Origin: Deltaproteobacteria bacterium
Lineage (GTDB): Bacteria > Desulfobacterota > Binatia > UTPRO1
Reading direction: 5' to 3'
DNA length: 64,000 nucleotides
Assembly (NCBI GenBank): GCA_020852955.1
Contig: JADYZW010000059.1
Span: 1 to 64,000, forward strand
Part shown: positions 27,884 through 38,000 of the stretch, one piece after another
Layout of the letters: the number at the start of each line of letters is the position of its first letter
Position numbering within the stretch: the stretch's first letter is position 1
Made by a program: the position numbers and the translations under genes
The notes under the pieces: generated by a model
Database searches by the model: none
What the model was told of the DNA's origin: nothing
Seen by the model: the letters and a program-made list of their open reading frames with translations, nothing else

Positions 27884-29782
27884 ATGCTCCCCTTCCGACC
27901 CGGACGGGCGCGGGTGCGCTCCTCGCTCCCGGCGCGCTGGCTGCGGTCGTGCCGGGTGCCAGCGGACGCGATCCCCCGCAAGCGCGCCCAGGCGAGCGCG
28001 CGCGCCCGGCGCTATCCCCGTCCGATCGGCTGGCTGCACCCCGCGCTGCTCCGGGCGCTCGATTGGTTCGGGCCGCTCGTCGCGCTCGGCGTCCCGGTGC
28101 GGGCGCACCGGTTGTCCGACGCGCGCTTCGAGGCCTTCCTGCGCGCGCTGAAGCGGACGCCCCACCCGCTCGGCCGCGCGTTCGGCATGCTTGCCTTCCT
28201 GCCGCTGCTGGAAGCGCTGGTCGACGACGCGGACGCGTCGGTCGACGGAGCGCAGACGTCGGGCGGCGACACGAAGAGGTCGGTCGGCGACGCCCGCGAC
28301 CGACCGCCCGCGTTCTCGCACCCGCTGCGACCCGCGCACCTCCGTCCGGAGCTCGGGGCCGTACGCGAGGTCGACGTGGTCGTCATCGGCTCGGGCGCCG
28401 GCGGCGCACCGGTCGCGCTCGACCTCTGCCGCGCGGGCTTCGATGTCGCGATGATCGAACAGGGAGGCGTCGTGCGGCCGGAGCGCCCCGCACGCGTGGT
28501 CGAACGACACTACGCGGGCCAGGGCTTCACCGTGTCCCTCACCGGCGGGACCACGCTCGCCTTCGCGGGCGTCGCCGTCGGCGGCACCACGGCGATCAAT
28601 TCCGGCACGTGCCTCAGGCCGCGCCCGGAGTGTCTGCGGCGATGGGACGAGATCGCGGGCACGACCTTCGCCGCAGGGGGGCTCGATCCCCACCTCGCGC
28701 GCGTGGAGCACCAGCTCGGAGTGTGCGTCCCCGATCGCGTCCTGCTCAGCCGCTCGGCGCTCCTCGTCGAGCGCGGCCTCGAGGCGATCGGCCGGCCGGG
28801 GTCCTTCGTGCTGCCGCGCAACGCGCCGGCGTGCGCCGCCAGCGGTCGCTGCGCGTTCGGATGCCCGACAGGCGCCAAGCGCGGCACCGACCTCGCCTAT
28901 CTCCCGGAGGCGATCGCGCACGGCCTGCGCCTGCTCGCCCATACGCGGGCCGAGGGCATCCGCGAACGACGCGACGGGGTGGAGATCGCGATCGCGCGCG
29001 ACGGCGAGCGCGCCCGCATCCGGTGCAAGACCCTGGTGATAGCGGCGGGGGCGCTCTTCACGCCGGGCCTGCTGCGCCGCCACCGCCTCGGCTCGCGGTG
29101 GCGCGCGGCCGGCGCGCATCTCAAGATCCATCCCGCGAGCAAGATCTTCGCGCACGTGCCAGGCATCCGACACGGCGAGGGCGGCATTCCGCAGGGCACG
29201 GGCTACCTCCCGGCCGACCTTCCGCACGTGACGCTCGAGGGCATCCACACGCCGCGCAGCATGACGGCGCCCTTGCTGTCGGCCGGCGGCGCGCGCTTCA
29301 CCTGGTGGCTCGATCGTCACGACGACCTCGCCAGCTTCGGCGCGATGGTGCGCGACCGCGGCACGGGCAGGGTCCTCGACCGCGGCGCCTTCCCGCTGCT
29401 CCGCTACGCGCCACGAGCCGACGACGCCCGCGATCTGGTGCGCGGCCTCGTCATCGCTGCGCGCGCCTTCTTCGCGGCCGGCGCCGAGCGCGTCCTGCTG
29501 CCGATCCTCGGCCCGACCTCGAACGAGTTCGCGTCGCCGCGAGACCTGGACCGGTTCGACCCTGACGCCGTCGATCCCAGCGCGATCATGGCGAGCGGCT
29601 TCCACCCGCAGGGGACCGCCGGCATCGGCCGCGTCGTCGACGCCGACCTCCGCCTGCTCGGTTCCGATCGGATCCGCGTGTGCGACGCCTCCGTCCTCCC
29701 GGACTCGCCGGGCGTGAATCCGCAGCTCACGATCATGGCGCTGGCGCACCGCCTGGCGCAGGATCTGGTCGCCGGCGCGTGA
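27884..29782 (+). CDS. GMC-family FAD-dependent oxidoreductase
   Basis: About 632 residues. The dinucleotide-binding motif VVIGSGAGGAPVALDL lies near residues 166-181, preceded by an unusually long N-terminal region (about 160 residues) with a helical segment found in fatty-alcohol-oxidase and cholesterol-oxidase-like GMC proteins. GGTTAINSGTC fits the FAD-covering motif. CAASGRCAFGCPTGAKRGT is a cysteine-rich signature of this subgroup. The C-terminal substrate/FAD segment has GFHPQGTAGIG and VLPDSPGVNPQLTIMALAHR, which keeps the catalytic His region. It likely oxidises a long-chain alcohol or sterol-like substrate, but the electron acceptor and substrate are unknown. Confidence 0.8.
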   Translation: MLPFRPGRARVRSSLPARWLRSCRVPADAIPRKRAQASARARRYPRPIGWLHPALLRALDWFGPLVALGVPVRAHRLSDARFEAFLRALKRTPHPLGRAFGMLAFLPLLEALVDDADASVDGAQTSGGDTKRSVGDARDRPPAFSHPLRPAHLRPELGAVREVDVVVIGSGAGGAPVALDLCRAGFDVAMIEQGGVVRPERPARVVERHYAGQGFTVSLTGGTTLAFAGVAVGGTTAINSGTCLRPRPECLRRWDEIAGTTFAAGGLDPHLARVEHQLGVCVPDRVLLSRSALLVERGLEAIGRPGSFVLPRNAPACAASGRCAFGCPTGAKRGTDLAYLPEAIAHGLRLLAHTRAEGIRERRDGVEIAIARDGERARIRCKTLVIAAGALFTPGLLRRHRLGSRWRAAGAHLKIHPASKIFAHVPGIRHGEGGIPQGTGYLPADLPHVTLEGIHTPRSMTAPLLSAGGARFTWWLDRHDDLASFGAMVRDRGTGRVLDRGAFPLLRYAPRADDARDLVRGLVIAARAFFAAGAERVLLPILGPTSNEFASPRDLDRFDPDAVDPSAIMASGFHPQGTAGIGRVVDADLRLLGSDRIRVCDASVLPDSPGVNPQLTIMALAHRLAQDLVAGA

Positions 29783-29846
29783 TCGCCGCGCGCCCGCGAC
29801 CTCCGAGGCCGCGATCCGCGCGGCCGCCGCGCGCGATCCAGGACGG

Positions 29847-31208
29847 TCAGCGCGCCGACGCCCGCAGCCACGCGTAGAACGGCCACCCCGCGAGCAGCAC
29901 GCCGAGGCCGATCGCGCACTCGAGCGGGCGCCCGACGAGCATCGCGAGCGCGACGCCGCCATTGGCGACGAGATAGAGCGCCGGCACCCACGGATAGCCC
30001 CAGGCGCGGTAGGGGCGGCGGAGCGCGGGACGGCGGCGGCGCAAGCGGTACAGCACGGCGGTGTCCGCCATGGTCGCGAGCACGATCGCGAAGGTCGTGT
30101 AGTCGAGCACGCTCGGGAAGCGGCGCAGCACGACGAGGAGCGCGACCGCGGCCAGCGCCTGCACGACGATCGCGCGATGCGGCGTCCGGTATTCCGGGTG
30201 CACCTCGTGGGCGCCGCCGACGAAGAGCCCGTCGAGCGCCATGGCGTACGCGATGCGCGGGCCGACGAGAATCGTCGCGTGCAGCGTGCCGAGGATCGAG
30301 CCGACCACGAACACGCCCATGAGCCGGCCGGCCGCGGCGCCGAAGAGCGCGTGCGCGGCCGCCGCCCCGGCGTTCGGCTCGACCGCGAGCGCCGCGAGCG
30401 GCAGCGCGTAGAGGTAGACGGCGTTCAGCGCCATGTACGCCAGCAGGCAGAGGCCGAGCCCGAGGAAGAGCGCGCGCGGCAGCGTACGCGCGGGATCGCG
30501 GATCTCGCTCGCGACGTACACGGGCGCGTTCCATCCGAGATACGTGAAGAGCACCGGCGAGAGGGCGAGGCCGAAGGCCGCGAGCGGCGCCGACGGCGCG
30601 CCGTCCGCGGCGAGCGGCCGCAGGCGGCCGGCGTCGCCCCCGCCCGCGACGAGCGCGGCGCCGACGAAGAGCGCCGTGCCCCCGAGCTTGAGCCAGCCCC
30701 CGAGGTTGTTGACCTGCACGCCGCGCCGGACCCCGACGTAGTTGACGGCCGACGTGCCGACCGTCGCCGCGACCGCGAGCGCGAGGGCGCCCGTCGATCC
30801 GAGCCCGACATGCGGCGCCACCGCCTCGCCGAACGCGGCGGCGAGCGACGCCACCGTGCCGGCGTAGATCACGAAGAAGCTCAGCCAGCCGACGAGGAAC
30901 CCCGCCGCGGGATGCCATCCCTCGCGCAGGTACGCGTAGTCGCCGCCCGCGCGCGGGTACATCGCGCCGAGCTCGGCGTTGGCGAGCGCGCCCGCCAGCG
31001 AGAGCAGACCGCCGACGAGCCAGGCGGCGAGGACGAGGTCCGGACGCGGCAGCAGCGCGGCGACCGCGGCCGGCGTGAGGAAGATGCCCGAGCCGATCAC
31101 CGACGACACGACCAGCATGGTGGCATCGAACGTCCCGAGCTCGCGCGCGAGCCGATCCCGCGGATCGGCGCCGTGCGCGTCCGTGTCGAAGCCCGCCGTC
31201 ACCGCCAC
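29847..31208 (-). CDS. APC-superfamily amino acid permease
   Basis: About 453 residues with twelve predicted membrane helices. The first helix carries the consensus substrate motif MLVVSSVIGSGIFLTPA (the GSGIF turn). The second region has LSLAGALANAELGAMYPRAGGDYAYL, matching the E-x-P-x-x-GG-x-Y signature of the LAT/APC transporters. SPVLFTYLGWNAPVYVASEIRDP is typical of helix 6. It probably exchanges or takes up amino acids; which one is not predictable. The start is taken as the GTG at 31208; the frame stays open further upstream to 31343. Convergent with the GMC gene. Confidence 0.85.
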   Translation of the reverse strand: MAVTAGFDTDAHGADPRDRLARELGTFDATMLVVSSVIGSGIFLTPAAVAALLPRPDLVLAAWLVGGLLSLAGALANAELGAMYPRAGGDYAYLREGWHPAAGFLVGWLSFFVIYAGTVASLAAAFGEAVAPHVGLGSTGALALAVAATVGTSAVNYVGVRRGVQVNNLGGWLKLGGTALFVGAALVAGGGDAGRLRPLAADGAPSAPLAAFGLALSPVLFTYLGWNAPVYVASEIRDPARTLPRALFLGLGLCLLAYMALNAVYLYALPLAALAVEPNAGAAAAHALFGAAAGRLMGVFVVGSILGTLHATILVGPRIAYAMALDGLFVGGAHEVHPEYRTPHRAIVVQALAAVALLVVLRRFPSVLDYTTFAIVLATMADTAVLYRLRRRRPALRRPYRAWGYPWVPALYLVANGGVALAMLVGRPLECAIGLGVLLAGWPFYAWLRASAR

Positions 31209-31402
31209 GCCCGTCCCGTAGCACGAACCCGCCGCGGCAGGGTCACGGTCCGGCCACGGCTCCTCGCCCGCCCTGCACGACCGGCGGGCCGGCGGCGCGG
31301 GACAAACACCGTTGCGTTCTCGAGGATGGACTCGCGGCCGCAAACGAGTAGATTGCGCGCGCCTCGCCGGACGCCTCGACGTCGGCGTGGCCGGGAGGAA
31401 AA

Positions 31403-32581
31403 GTGACGGCGACGACGGGCGGCAGGCTTCGCAGGATCAACTGGGTCACGACGCTCTTCCTGCTGTCGACGCCGCTCGTCGCGGCGGTATGGGGCGCGCT
31501 GCACATCAGCGCGATGGGCATCGGCGCGAGCGAGCTCGCGGTCTTCGCGTTCTACGTGTGCGCGACCGGGTTCAGCATCACCACCGGCTACCACCGCCAC
31601 TTCGCGCACGGGGCCTACGAATGCTCGCGCGTCGTCAAGGTGTTCTACCTCCTCTTCGGCGCGGCGGCGTTCCAGCACTCGGTGCTCTCGTGGTGCTCGG
31701 ACCACCGCCGCCATCACAAATACATCGACCGCGACGAGGACCCCTACAACATCACGCGCGGCTTCTTCTGGGCCCATATCGGCTGGCTCCTCGTCACGGA
31801 CCACAAGCGGGCCGAGGACTTCTCGAACGTTCCCGATCTCGTCGCCGATCCCTGGATACGCCGGCAGCACGCCCATTACCTGCCGATCGCGGTCGTCATG
31901 GGCTTCGTGGTTCCCTTCGCACTCGGCGCGATGGTCGGCCATCCCTGGGGCTTCGTGCTCTGGGCGGGCGTGTTCCGCGTCGTGCTCGTCCACCATTCGA
32001 CCTTCCTCGTGAACTCGCTCGCGCACCGCATCGGCCGGCGGCCGTATCTACGCGCGATCTCGGCCCGCGACAGCATCGTGACCGCGCTCCTCACCTTCGG
32101 CGAGGGCTACCACAACTTCCACCACCGCTTCGCGACCGACTATCGCAACGGCATCGGCCGCGCCGCCTGGGATCCGACGAAGTGGCTGATCCGCGGGCTC
32201 GAGATGATCGGACTCGCCTGGGAACTCCGCCGCGTCCCGACCGAGCGCATCGTGGCAGCCGAGCTCGATTGCGACTCCGAACGACTCTCCGAGCGCCTCG
32301 CGCGCGTGCGCGGAAGCTCCGAGCAGGCGGTCGCGCACGTCCGCGCGCGCTTCGCCGAAATGGCCGCGAGCGTGCAGCGCGCCGCCGCCGCGCTCACGAC
32401 ACGCGAGCGCGAGGTCGCCCTCGCCCGCCGGCGACGGGGCCGCGACCGCGCCGGACAGCTCCGCCCCCTGCGCGCCGAGCTGCGGGCGGCCCGGCTCGAG
32501 ATGCGCGCGGCCCGCGTCCGTTGGCACGCCGTCCTCGCCGAGCTGCTCGAAGGCCCCCTCGCGGTCTCGCCCTCCTCGTGA
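31403..32581 (+). CDS. membrane fatty-acid (acyl-CoA, delta-9-type) desaturase with C-terminal coiled coil
   Basis: 392 residues; GTG start with GGGAGG 4-6 nt upstream. Di-iron histidine boxes are complete: H64-R-H66-F-A-H69, H100-R-R-H103-H104 and H236-N-F-H239-H240. Four membrane helices frame them, so the catalytic part (about 1-260) is a standard membrane desaturase that introduces a double bond into an acyl chain using O2 and two electrons. Residues about 280-385 form an Arg/Ala/Glu-rich helical extension, probably coiled coil, beginning near AAELDCDSERLSERLARVR. Ordinary bacterial delta-9 desaturases end soon after the third box. No cytochrome b5 or reductase domain is present. Confidence 0.9.
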   Translation: MTATTGGRLRRINWVTTLFLLSTPLVAAVWGALHISAMGIGASELAVFAFYVCATGFSITTGYHRHFAHGAYECSRVVKVFYLLFGAAAFQHSVLSWCSDHRRHHKYIDRDEDPYNITRGFFWAHIGWLLVTDHKRAEDFSNVPDLVADPWIRRQHAHYLPIAVVMGFVVPFALGAMVGHPWGFVLWAGVFRVVLVHHSTFLVNSLAHRIGRRPYLRAISARDSIVTALLTFGEGYHNFHHRFATDYRNGIGRAAWDPTKWLIRGLEMIGLAWELRRVPTERIVAAELDCDSERLSERLARVRGSSEQAVAHVRARFAEMAASVQRAAAALTTREREVALARRRRGRDRAGQLRPLRAELRAARLEMRAARVRWHAVLAELLEGPLAVSPSS

Positions 32582-32631
32582 CTCGACGCCGGGCGCCCGC
32601 GTCTGGCGCGGACGTTGCACCGCCAGCGGAC

Positions 32632-33480
32632 ATGGATTCCTCGCCGCGGAGAACCCCGCGCTCCCGCGAGGGCGCGGCCGCGCTCGTTCCCGTTCCCGGG
32701 AATGCCCGGCGGCGCGCCTTCGCAGCGCTGGCAATGCTCGCGTTCGCCGCCGGACGTCCGGCGGCGGCGGCGGCGATCTCCGCCGACGAGGTGATGCTGC
32801 GGTCGCTCGAAGCGCGCAACCTCGGCGACCAGATCTATCGCGCCTACCGGGTCGAGTTGATCGCGCGCGACGGCGGCGCCGTCACCCGCACCGTGTCCAT
32901 GTATCGCAAGCACTGCGACGGAGCCTCCAAGCAGCTCGTCGTGTTCCGCGAGCCGTCCGACATCGCCGGAACGGCGTTCCTCAGCTGGATCCATCCCCAT
33001 CGGATGCCCGACATGTGGCTCTACCTGCCCGAGCTCGGACGGCCCCGGCAGGTGAACGCCGCAACCCGGGGCGAGAGCTTCCTCGGCTCCGACTTCACGT
33101 ACGAGGATCTCGGCGCGCCGACCTGGGACGCACGGACGCACCTCCTCGTCGACGCGCCGCTCGTCGACGGCGAGCCGACGTACCGGATCGAGAGTCGGCC
33201 GCGCGCCGTCGAGCACTATGCCCGCATCTTGACCTGGGTGCGACAGACGAGCTTCCTGCCGACGCGCGTCGAGTACTTCGACGCGCGTGACGCGCTCGAG
33301 AAGGTGGGCCGCTACCCTGGCGTCCGCATCGTGGACGGCATTCCGACGCTCTCCGCGCTCGAGATGGCGAACGTGCGAACGGGACACCGGACCACGGTCA
33401 CCCTGCTCGACGCGGAATACGATCGCCCGGTCGACTGCGCGATCTTCAGCCAGCGCAGGCTCACGCGTGCCCGCCCGTGA
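32632..33480 (+). CDS. LolA-like outer-membrane lipoprotein-sorting protein
   Basis: 282 residues with an N-terminal signal region (hydrophobic AFAALAMLAFAAGRPAAAAA). The mature part matches the LolA-like family (PF17131): RTVSMYRKHCDGASKQLVVF, then DIAGTAFLSW, and the hallmark MWLYLPELGRPRQV followed by SFLGSDFTYEDL. These proteins are thought to carry lipids or lipoproteins through the periplasm and are usually encoded beside an MMPL/RND transporter and a beta-barrel. Here the beta-barrel gene overlaps its 3' end by 14 bp, but no MMPL gene is in the window. Confidence 0.8.
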   Translation: MDSSPRRTPRSREGAAALVPVPGNARRRAFAALAMLAFAAGRPAAAAAISADEVMLRSLEARNLGDQIYRAYRVELIARDGGAVTRTVSMYRKHCDGASKQLVVFREPSDIAGTAFLSWIHPHRMPDMWLYLPELGRPRQVNAATRGESFLGSDFTYEDLGAPTWDARTHLLVDAPLVDGEPTYRIESRPRAVEHYARILTWVRQTSFLPTRVEYFDARDALEKVGRYPGVRIVDGIPTLSALEMANVRTGHRTTVTLLDAEYDRPVDCAIFSQRRLTRARP

Positions 33481-35005
33481 CCCGTTCCGGCGGCAGCACG
33501 CGCTCTTCGCGTTCGTCCTGATCATCGGAGCCGCATCCGGCCCCGCAACCGCCGCCGAGCTCCGCTCACCCGACGGCCGCATGAGCCTCGCCGGCTCGCT
33601 CGCGACGTGGGACGTGATCCGCCTCCACGAGCACACGCCGAGCGAGCGTCCCACGGGCCTCCTCGACCTCCGCCTCGACGCGACGACGACCGACCGCTGG
33701 CGCGTCTTCGCCTCGCTCCGCGCCGGCTACGACGGGAAGATCGGCCATCCGCGCGGCGGCAACCACTTCCTCGCGCTCGACGAGGTCTACCAGTCAAAAG
33801 ACGTTTTCCTGAACCTCGACGAAGCCTACGTCGACCTCTACTTCGAGACCTTCGAGCTCCGGATCGGCAAGCAGAAGATGTCCTGGGGGCAGCTCGACGA
33901 CCTGCAGCCGACGGACCACGTCAATCCCGAGGACCTGACCGAGTTCTACTTCCGGCCCGAGCTCGAGCGGAAGATGGGCGTCCCCGCGGTGCGCTGGACG
34001 GGCTACGCGGGGGCGACGACGCTCGACCTCGTGTGGAACCCGATCTTCACGACCTCGCGCCTCGCGGCGCCCGGGGACCGGTGGTTCGCGCCGCTGCTCC
34101 GCATCCCCGCCGTCTTCGATACGCCCTTCGGCGCGGTTCCCGTCGCCACCCGCTATCCCGACGTCGACCCGCCGCCGCACACGTTCGCGAGCTCCGACGT
34201 CGCGTTCCGCCTGAAGCACTTCCACGAAGGCATCGAGGCGTCGCTCACCGGCTTCCACGGCTGGGACAAGTGGGGCCAGACCTACGAGGGGCGCAGCACG
34301 GCCACCGTCGCCCCGACCGGCGACGCCGCGCACCCGCTCGCCGCGAACGTGGACGTCACGATCGTGCCGGCGACGCGCCGGATCACCGTCCTCGGCGCCG
34401 ACCTCGCGATGCCGTTCCTCTGGTTCGCGCTCCGCGCCGAGGCGGCGTGGATCCATGGGCGCGGCTTTCCGCTGCGCGTGCAGGAGACCCTGGCGGGCGA
34501 TCCGCGGCTCTTCCAGGTGGTCGGCGAGGCCGCGGCGCGGGTGGCGCACACGGGCGAGCCGGAGACGGTCGCGCTGCCGCTCCCGCCCGCGGCGCTCGGG
34601 CGCGAGTGCCTGCAATGGGGCATCGGCCTCGACTGGTTCGTCACCGAGCGCGTCTCGCGCCGGCTCGTGGGCCGCGAATGGCTCGCCGGCACCTTCGTCC
34701 TGGCGCAGCTCCTCCAGACGGTCATCTTCGATCACGACGCCGCCTTCATCGACGACGCCGTCGAGCATCTCCTCGCCGCGACGATCCGGCAGGCCTTTCT
34801 CGACGAGCGCCTCGGCGTCGAGCTGAAGGCCGTCCTCAATCCGAACCACGGCGACTGGTTCGTCTGGCCCCAGGCGTCGTACCGCCTGACCGAGAGCCTC
34901 TCGGCGATCGCCGAGGCCCGCATCATCGGCGGCTCACCCCGACAGACGATCGGCCAGTACCGCGATCACGACGGCATCAAGCTCGGCATACGCTGGTCGT
35001 TCTGA
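33467..35005 (+). CDS. outer-membrane beta-barrel protein (DUF1302-like)
   Basis: About 512 residues; GTG start at 33467 inside the end of the LolA-like gene. The signal peptide is HALFAFVLIIGAASGPATAA. The mature chain is built of alternating amphipathic strands and ends with the typical C-terminal aromatic residue (LGIRWSF). The block FELRIGKQKMSWGQLDDL followed by P-x-D-H-V-NPEDLTEF resembles the conserved core of DUF1302-type barrels. Together with the LolA-like protein it probably handles a lipid or hydrophobic cargo at the outer membrane. It is convergent with the HzsA-like gene and ends 9 bp from it. Confidence 0.7.
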   Translation: MPARDPFRRQHALFAFVLIIGAASGPATAAELRSPDGRMSLAGSLATWDVIRLHEHTPSERPTGLLDLRLDATTTDRWRVFASLRAGYDGKIGHPRGGNHFLALDEVYQSKDVFLNLDEAYVDLYFETFELRIGKQKMSWGQLDDLQPTDHVNPEDLTEFYFRPELERKMGVPAVRWTGYAGATTLDLVWNPIFTTSRLAAPGDRWFAPLLRIPAVFDTPFGAVPVATRYPDVDPPPHTFASSDVAFRLKHFHEGIEASLTGFHGWDKWGQTYEGRSTATVAPTGDAAHPLAANVDVTIVPATRRITVLGADLAMPFLWFALRAEAAWIHGRGFPLRVQETLAGDPRLFQVVGEAAARVAHTGEPETVALPLPPAALGRECLQWGIGLDWFVTERVSRRLVGREWLAGTFVLAQLLQTVIFDHDAAFIDDAVEHLLAATIRQAFLDERLGVELKAVLNPNHGDWFVWPQASYRLTESLSAIAEARIIGGSPRQTIGQYRDHDGIKLGIRWSF

Positions 35006-35014
35006 GCCGCGTGC

Positions 35015-38000
35015 TCACCGGTCGTTGTCGTCGTCCACCTCGAGGACGAGCGTCGCGACGGCGTCGGCGGGCGTCGGGTCGGCCCCGGGGCCGGCGGCCC
35101 GGATCGCGAGCTGGCAGCGCGCCGGCGTCCCGCCCGGCGAGAAGAAGTCGGCGGCGGTGACGGTGAGAGCGAGCGCCGCCGCTTTGCGCTTGCCGGCGGC
35201 GACGACCAGGCGGTCCTGCGCGCCCGCGACCCGCGGCGCGAAGTCGGGGCCGGCCGTGACGATCCCGGCCGGACAGTTGCCGGTCTCGACCGCGACGCGG
35301 ATCTCGTGTCCCGGCGTGCCGCGGTCGGCGACCGCGTCCTCGTTCCGCACCTTCACACGCAGGCGCAGCGTCTTCACGGCGGCGCCATCGCGCAGCCGTA
35401 CGCGCTTCGGACGGCGGAAGCCGGCGATGCTCGAGTCGTGTCCGCCGACGCCCGGCCCGGGCGTCGCCGTCGTCTGCGGGAAGACGAAGGTCGGCGTCGG
35501 CGCCGGACCCGCGCCGACCGAGAAGCGCCGGTCGACGCGCGTCACGTTGCCCTGCCGGTCCGCGACCGCGACGCGAAGGTGCGCGCTCGCGACGTCCACG
35601 AGGGGCGGCGTCAGCGCGACCGACCAGATGCCGTCGCCGGCGGCGGTCGCGAGGTCCGCGAGCTCCGCGCCGGGCTCGCGGCCCGCGATCGACACGTCGG
35701 CCGTGATCGAGAGCGAGCCGGCCGCGAGCCCGGAGTCGGCGTCGGCCGCGCCGATCAGGAGCGAGCCGAGCGCACCGCCGTTCCATCCCGGGCGCGGCAG
35801 CGTCACCGCGAGCGCGGGGCGGAGGTCGTCGAGGAACCAGCCGTACCCGTTGGTGGTGAGATCGATCGGACAGCCGAGATCGATCCAGCGCGCGATCGTG
35901 CGCTTCTCGTCCTCGCCGAGCGCGGGAACGCCGCTGCCGGGCGGCGGCATGATCGTGCCGGTGTAGTCGAGGTCGGCGGCGTTCGGATCGGCAGCGCTCG
36001 GCAGCGTCGCGCGCACGCCCGGCGTCGACTCGGTCGGGTGGTCGGCGTTGGCCCAGCCGTCGAGACGCTCGCCGAAGATCTTCCAGACGAGCAGCGACCG
36101 CCGGCTCTGGAAGCTCCGCACGTAGCGGCTCGCGTTGGTCTGGCGCCAGCGCGTCGGACCGACCGGCGCGTGGCCCCAGCGAGCGTCGCGATCGTCGGCG
36201 AGACGCGCGTAGTCGCCCGGCACCCCGCCGACCGACGCGAGGTCGTCGAGCACGAGGTTCCCGGGCGGGCTCGCGACGGTCTTGGTGTGGCACGGCACGC
36301 AGCTCCGCTGCAGGAGCGGCCGCACGTCGCGCAGGAACTCGACGGTCACGGCCGGCGCCGGCTCGATCCGCGTCGTCGGCGATCCGTCGAGCGCCGCCGT
36401 CAGCAGCGGCGTCTCGTGCACGAGGTCCGCGACCGGGAAGCCCGGCTGCCCGGCCGCGGTCGCGTGGAAGTCGAGCGGCAGCTGGCTGTGCGCGTGGCAG
36501 CCGCCGCAGTCGTAGCGCGCCTCGCCCGGCCGCACCTGGTGCCAGGTCTGGGCCATGTTGAGGACGAGCCCGCGCCGGCCGAGCGTCTGGAACGTGAACG
36601 GCGTGTCGGCGGGGATGCGGGCGAGGAAGCTCGTGTCGGGCGCGCCCTCGGGATCGAGGAGCGGCGCGCCGCCCGGACCCGCCTTCCGCACCGGGATCTC
36701 GCCGAGGATGCGCAGGCGCTCCATGGCGTGGCTCGCGAACAGCGGCCCGCCGCTCGGGCCGCCGTGCGGCCCGTAGCTCCGGTGCGTGTTCGGCTCCATG
36801 GCGAGGAGGCGGATGGCGTACACCTCGTCGTCGTCGTAGCGGCCGGCGTCGGCGCCCTGCCACTCCCAGTTGCTGCTCTGGCCGTTCTCGGCGGTATTGA
36901 AGGCGTCGAGCCCGTCGAAGGTGTTCGACCACGAGGGCACGAACCCCGGGAAGCTCTCGCGCTTCAGGAGGCTGCTCGTGCCGACGAGGCCCGTCGCCGT
37001 GCCGGCCGGGAGGGCGGGGTGCTCCGCGCCGTCGTTCGGCAGCCACGGCAGCACGTCGGGCTGGTCGACGCCGTGCACGCCGCGATACGGCACGACCGCG
37101 CGCGGCCACGCCTCGTTGTAGCCCGGGTCGTTCTTCACGAGCACGAGGTCGCCCGGCGCGTCCACGACGTCGCCGTTCGGCACGAGGTAGATGCCGGCGT
37201 CGTACGCGGGCGTCGTGATCGGACGGTCGAGGTCGTTCGCCGGGCCCGGCGTCCACACCACGAGGAGGTCGTTCGCGGGCGCCGCCGACGGATGCGTGAA
37301 CTTGCCGACGCGGACGCCGCCCGCCCCGACCGGCGCGGCCTCGTCGTTGCCATGCGTGAAGGGCGTGATCGAGAACATGCCGAAGGGCGTGAACGCCATC
37401 CGGAAGTCGTAGCGAAAGCCGCCCCCGACGGTCTGCGCGATCGCCGGGTTGTCCTCGGGGAACGCCGGGAAGAACGCGGGCGTGCCCGCGGGCGGACCGA
37501 CCGGCATGCGGTAGAGCGCGCCGAAGCCGTTGTTGTTGAGGTTGTAGTAGTCCTCCACGACGAGGTCGCCGTTCGAGAGCTGGGTCATGAAGTGGAAGGC
37601 CTGTCCGCTCCGGAAGGCGCTCACGACCGGCTGCCAGCGGCGCCCGTCGGGCCAGATGGACCAGATGCCCCACATGCGGCCGTCGCGGAGGCCCTGGCTC
37701 TCGAGCGTCGAGTAGGCGATGCGTCCGTCGCGGAGCGGCGTCGGGTGGAGCGCGCTCCCGATGTTCATGGGCGCGATCTGGGTCACGTTGCCGCCGTCCT
37801 CGTCCATCACGAAGAGCTGCAGCGTCGGATTGGTGAGGCCGCGCGGCGGCACGAAGCCGTTGCGGTTGCTGGTGAACGCGAGCTTCCCGCCGGCGACCGG
37901 TGCCGGGCCGAGGTTCAGGATGCCGTAGCCGAGGGAGTCGCGGCCGCCGCCCGGATCGACCGGATTCGACTCGTCGAAGCTCCCCGCGCCCGTGTTGGGC

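Noticed and set aside
29817-29833. GC hairpin between the convergent GMC and permease genes as a terminator
   Set aside because: Only about six base pairs with no U-tract; expected by chance at this base composition.
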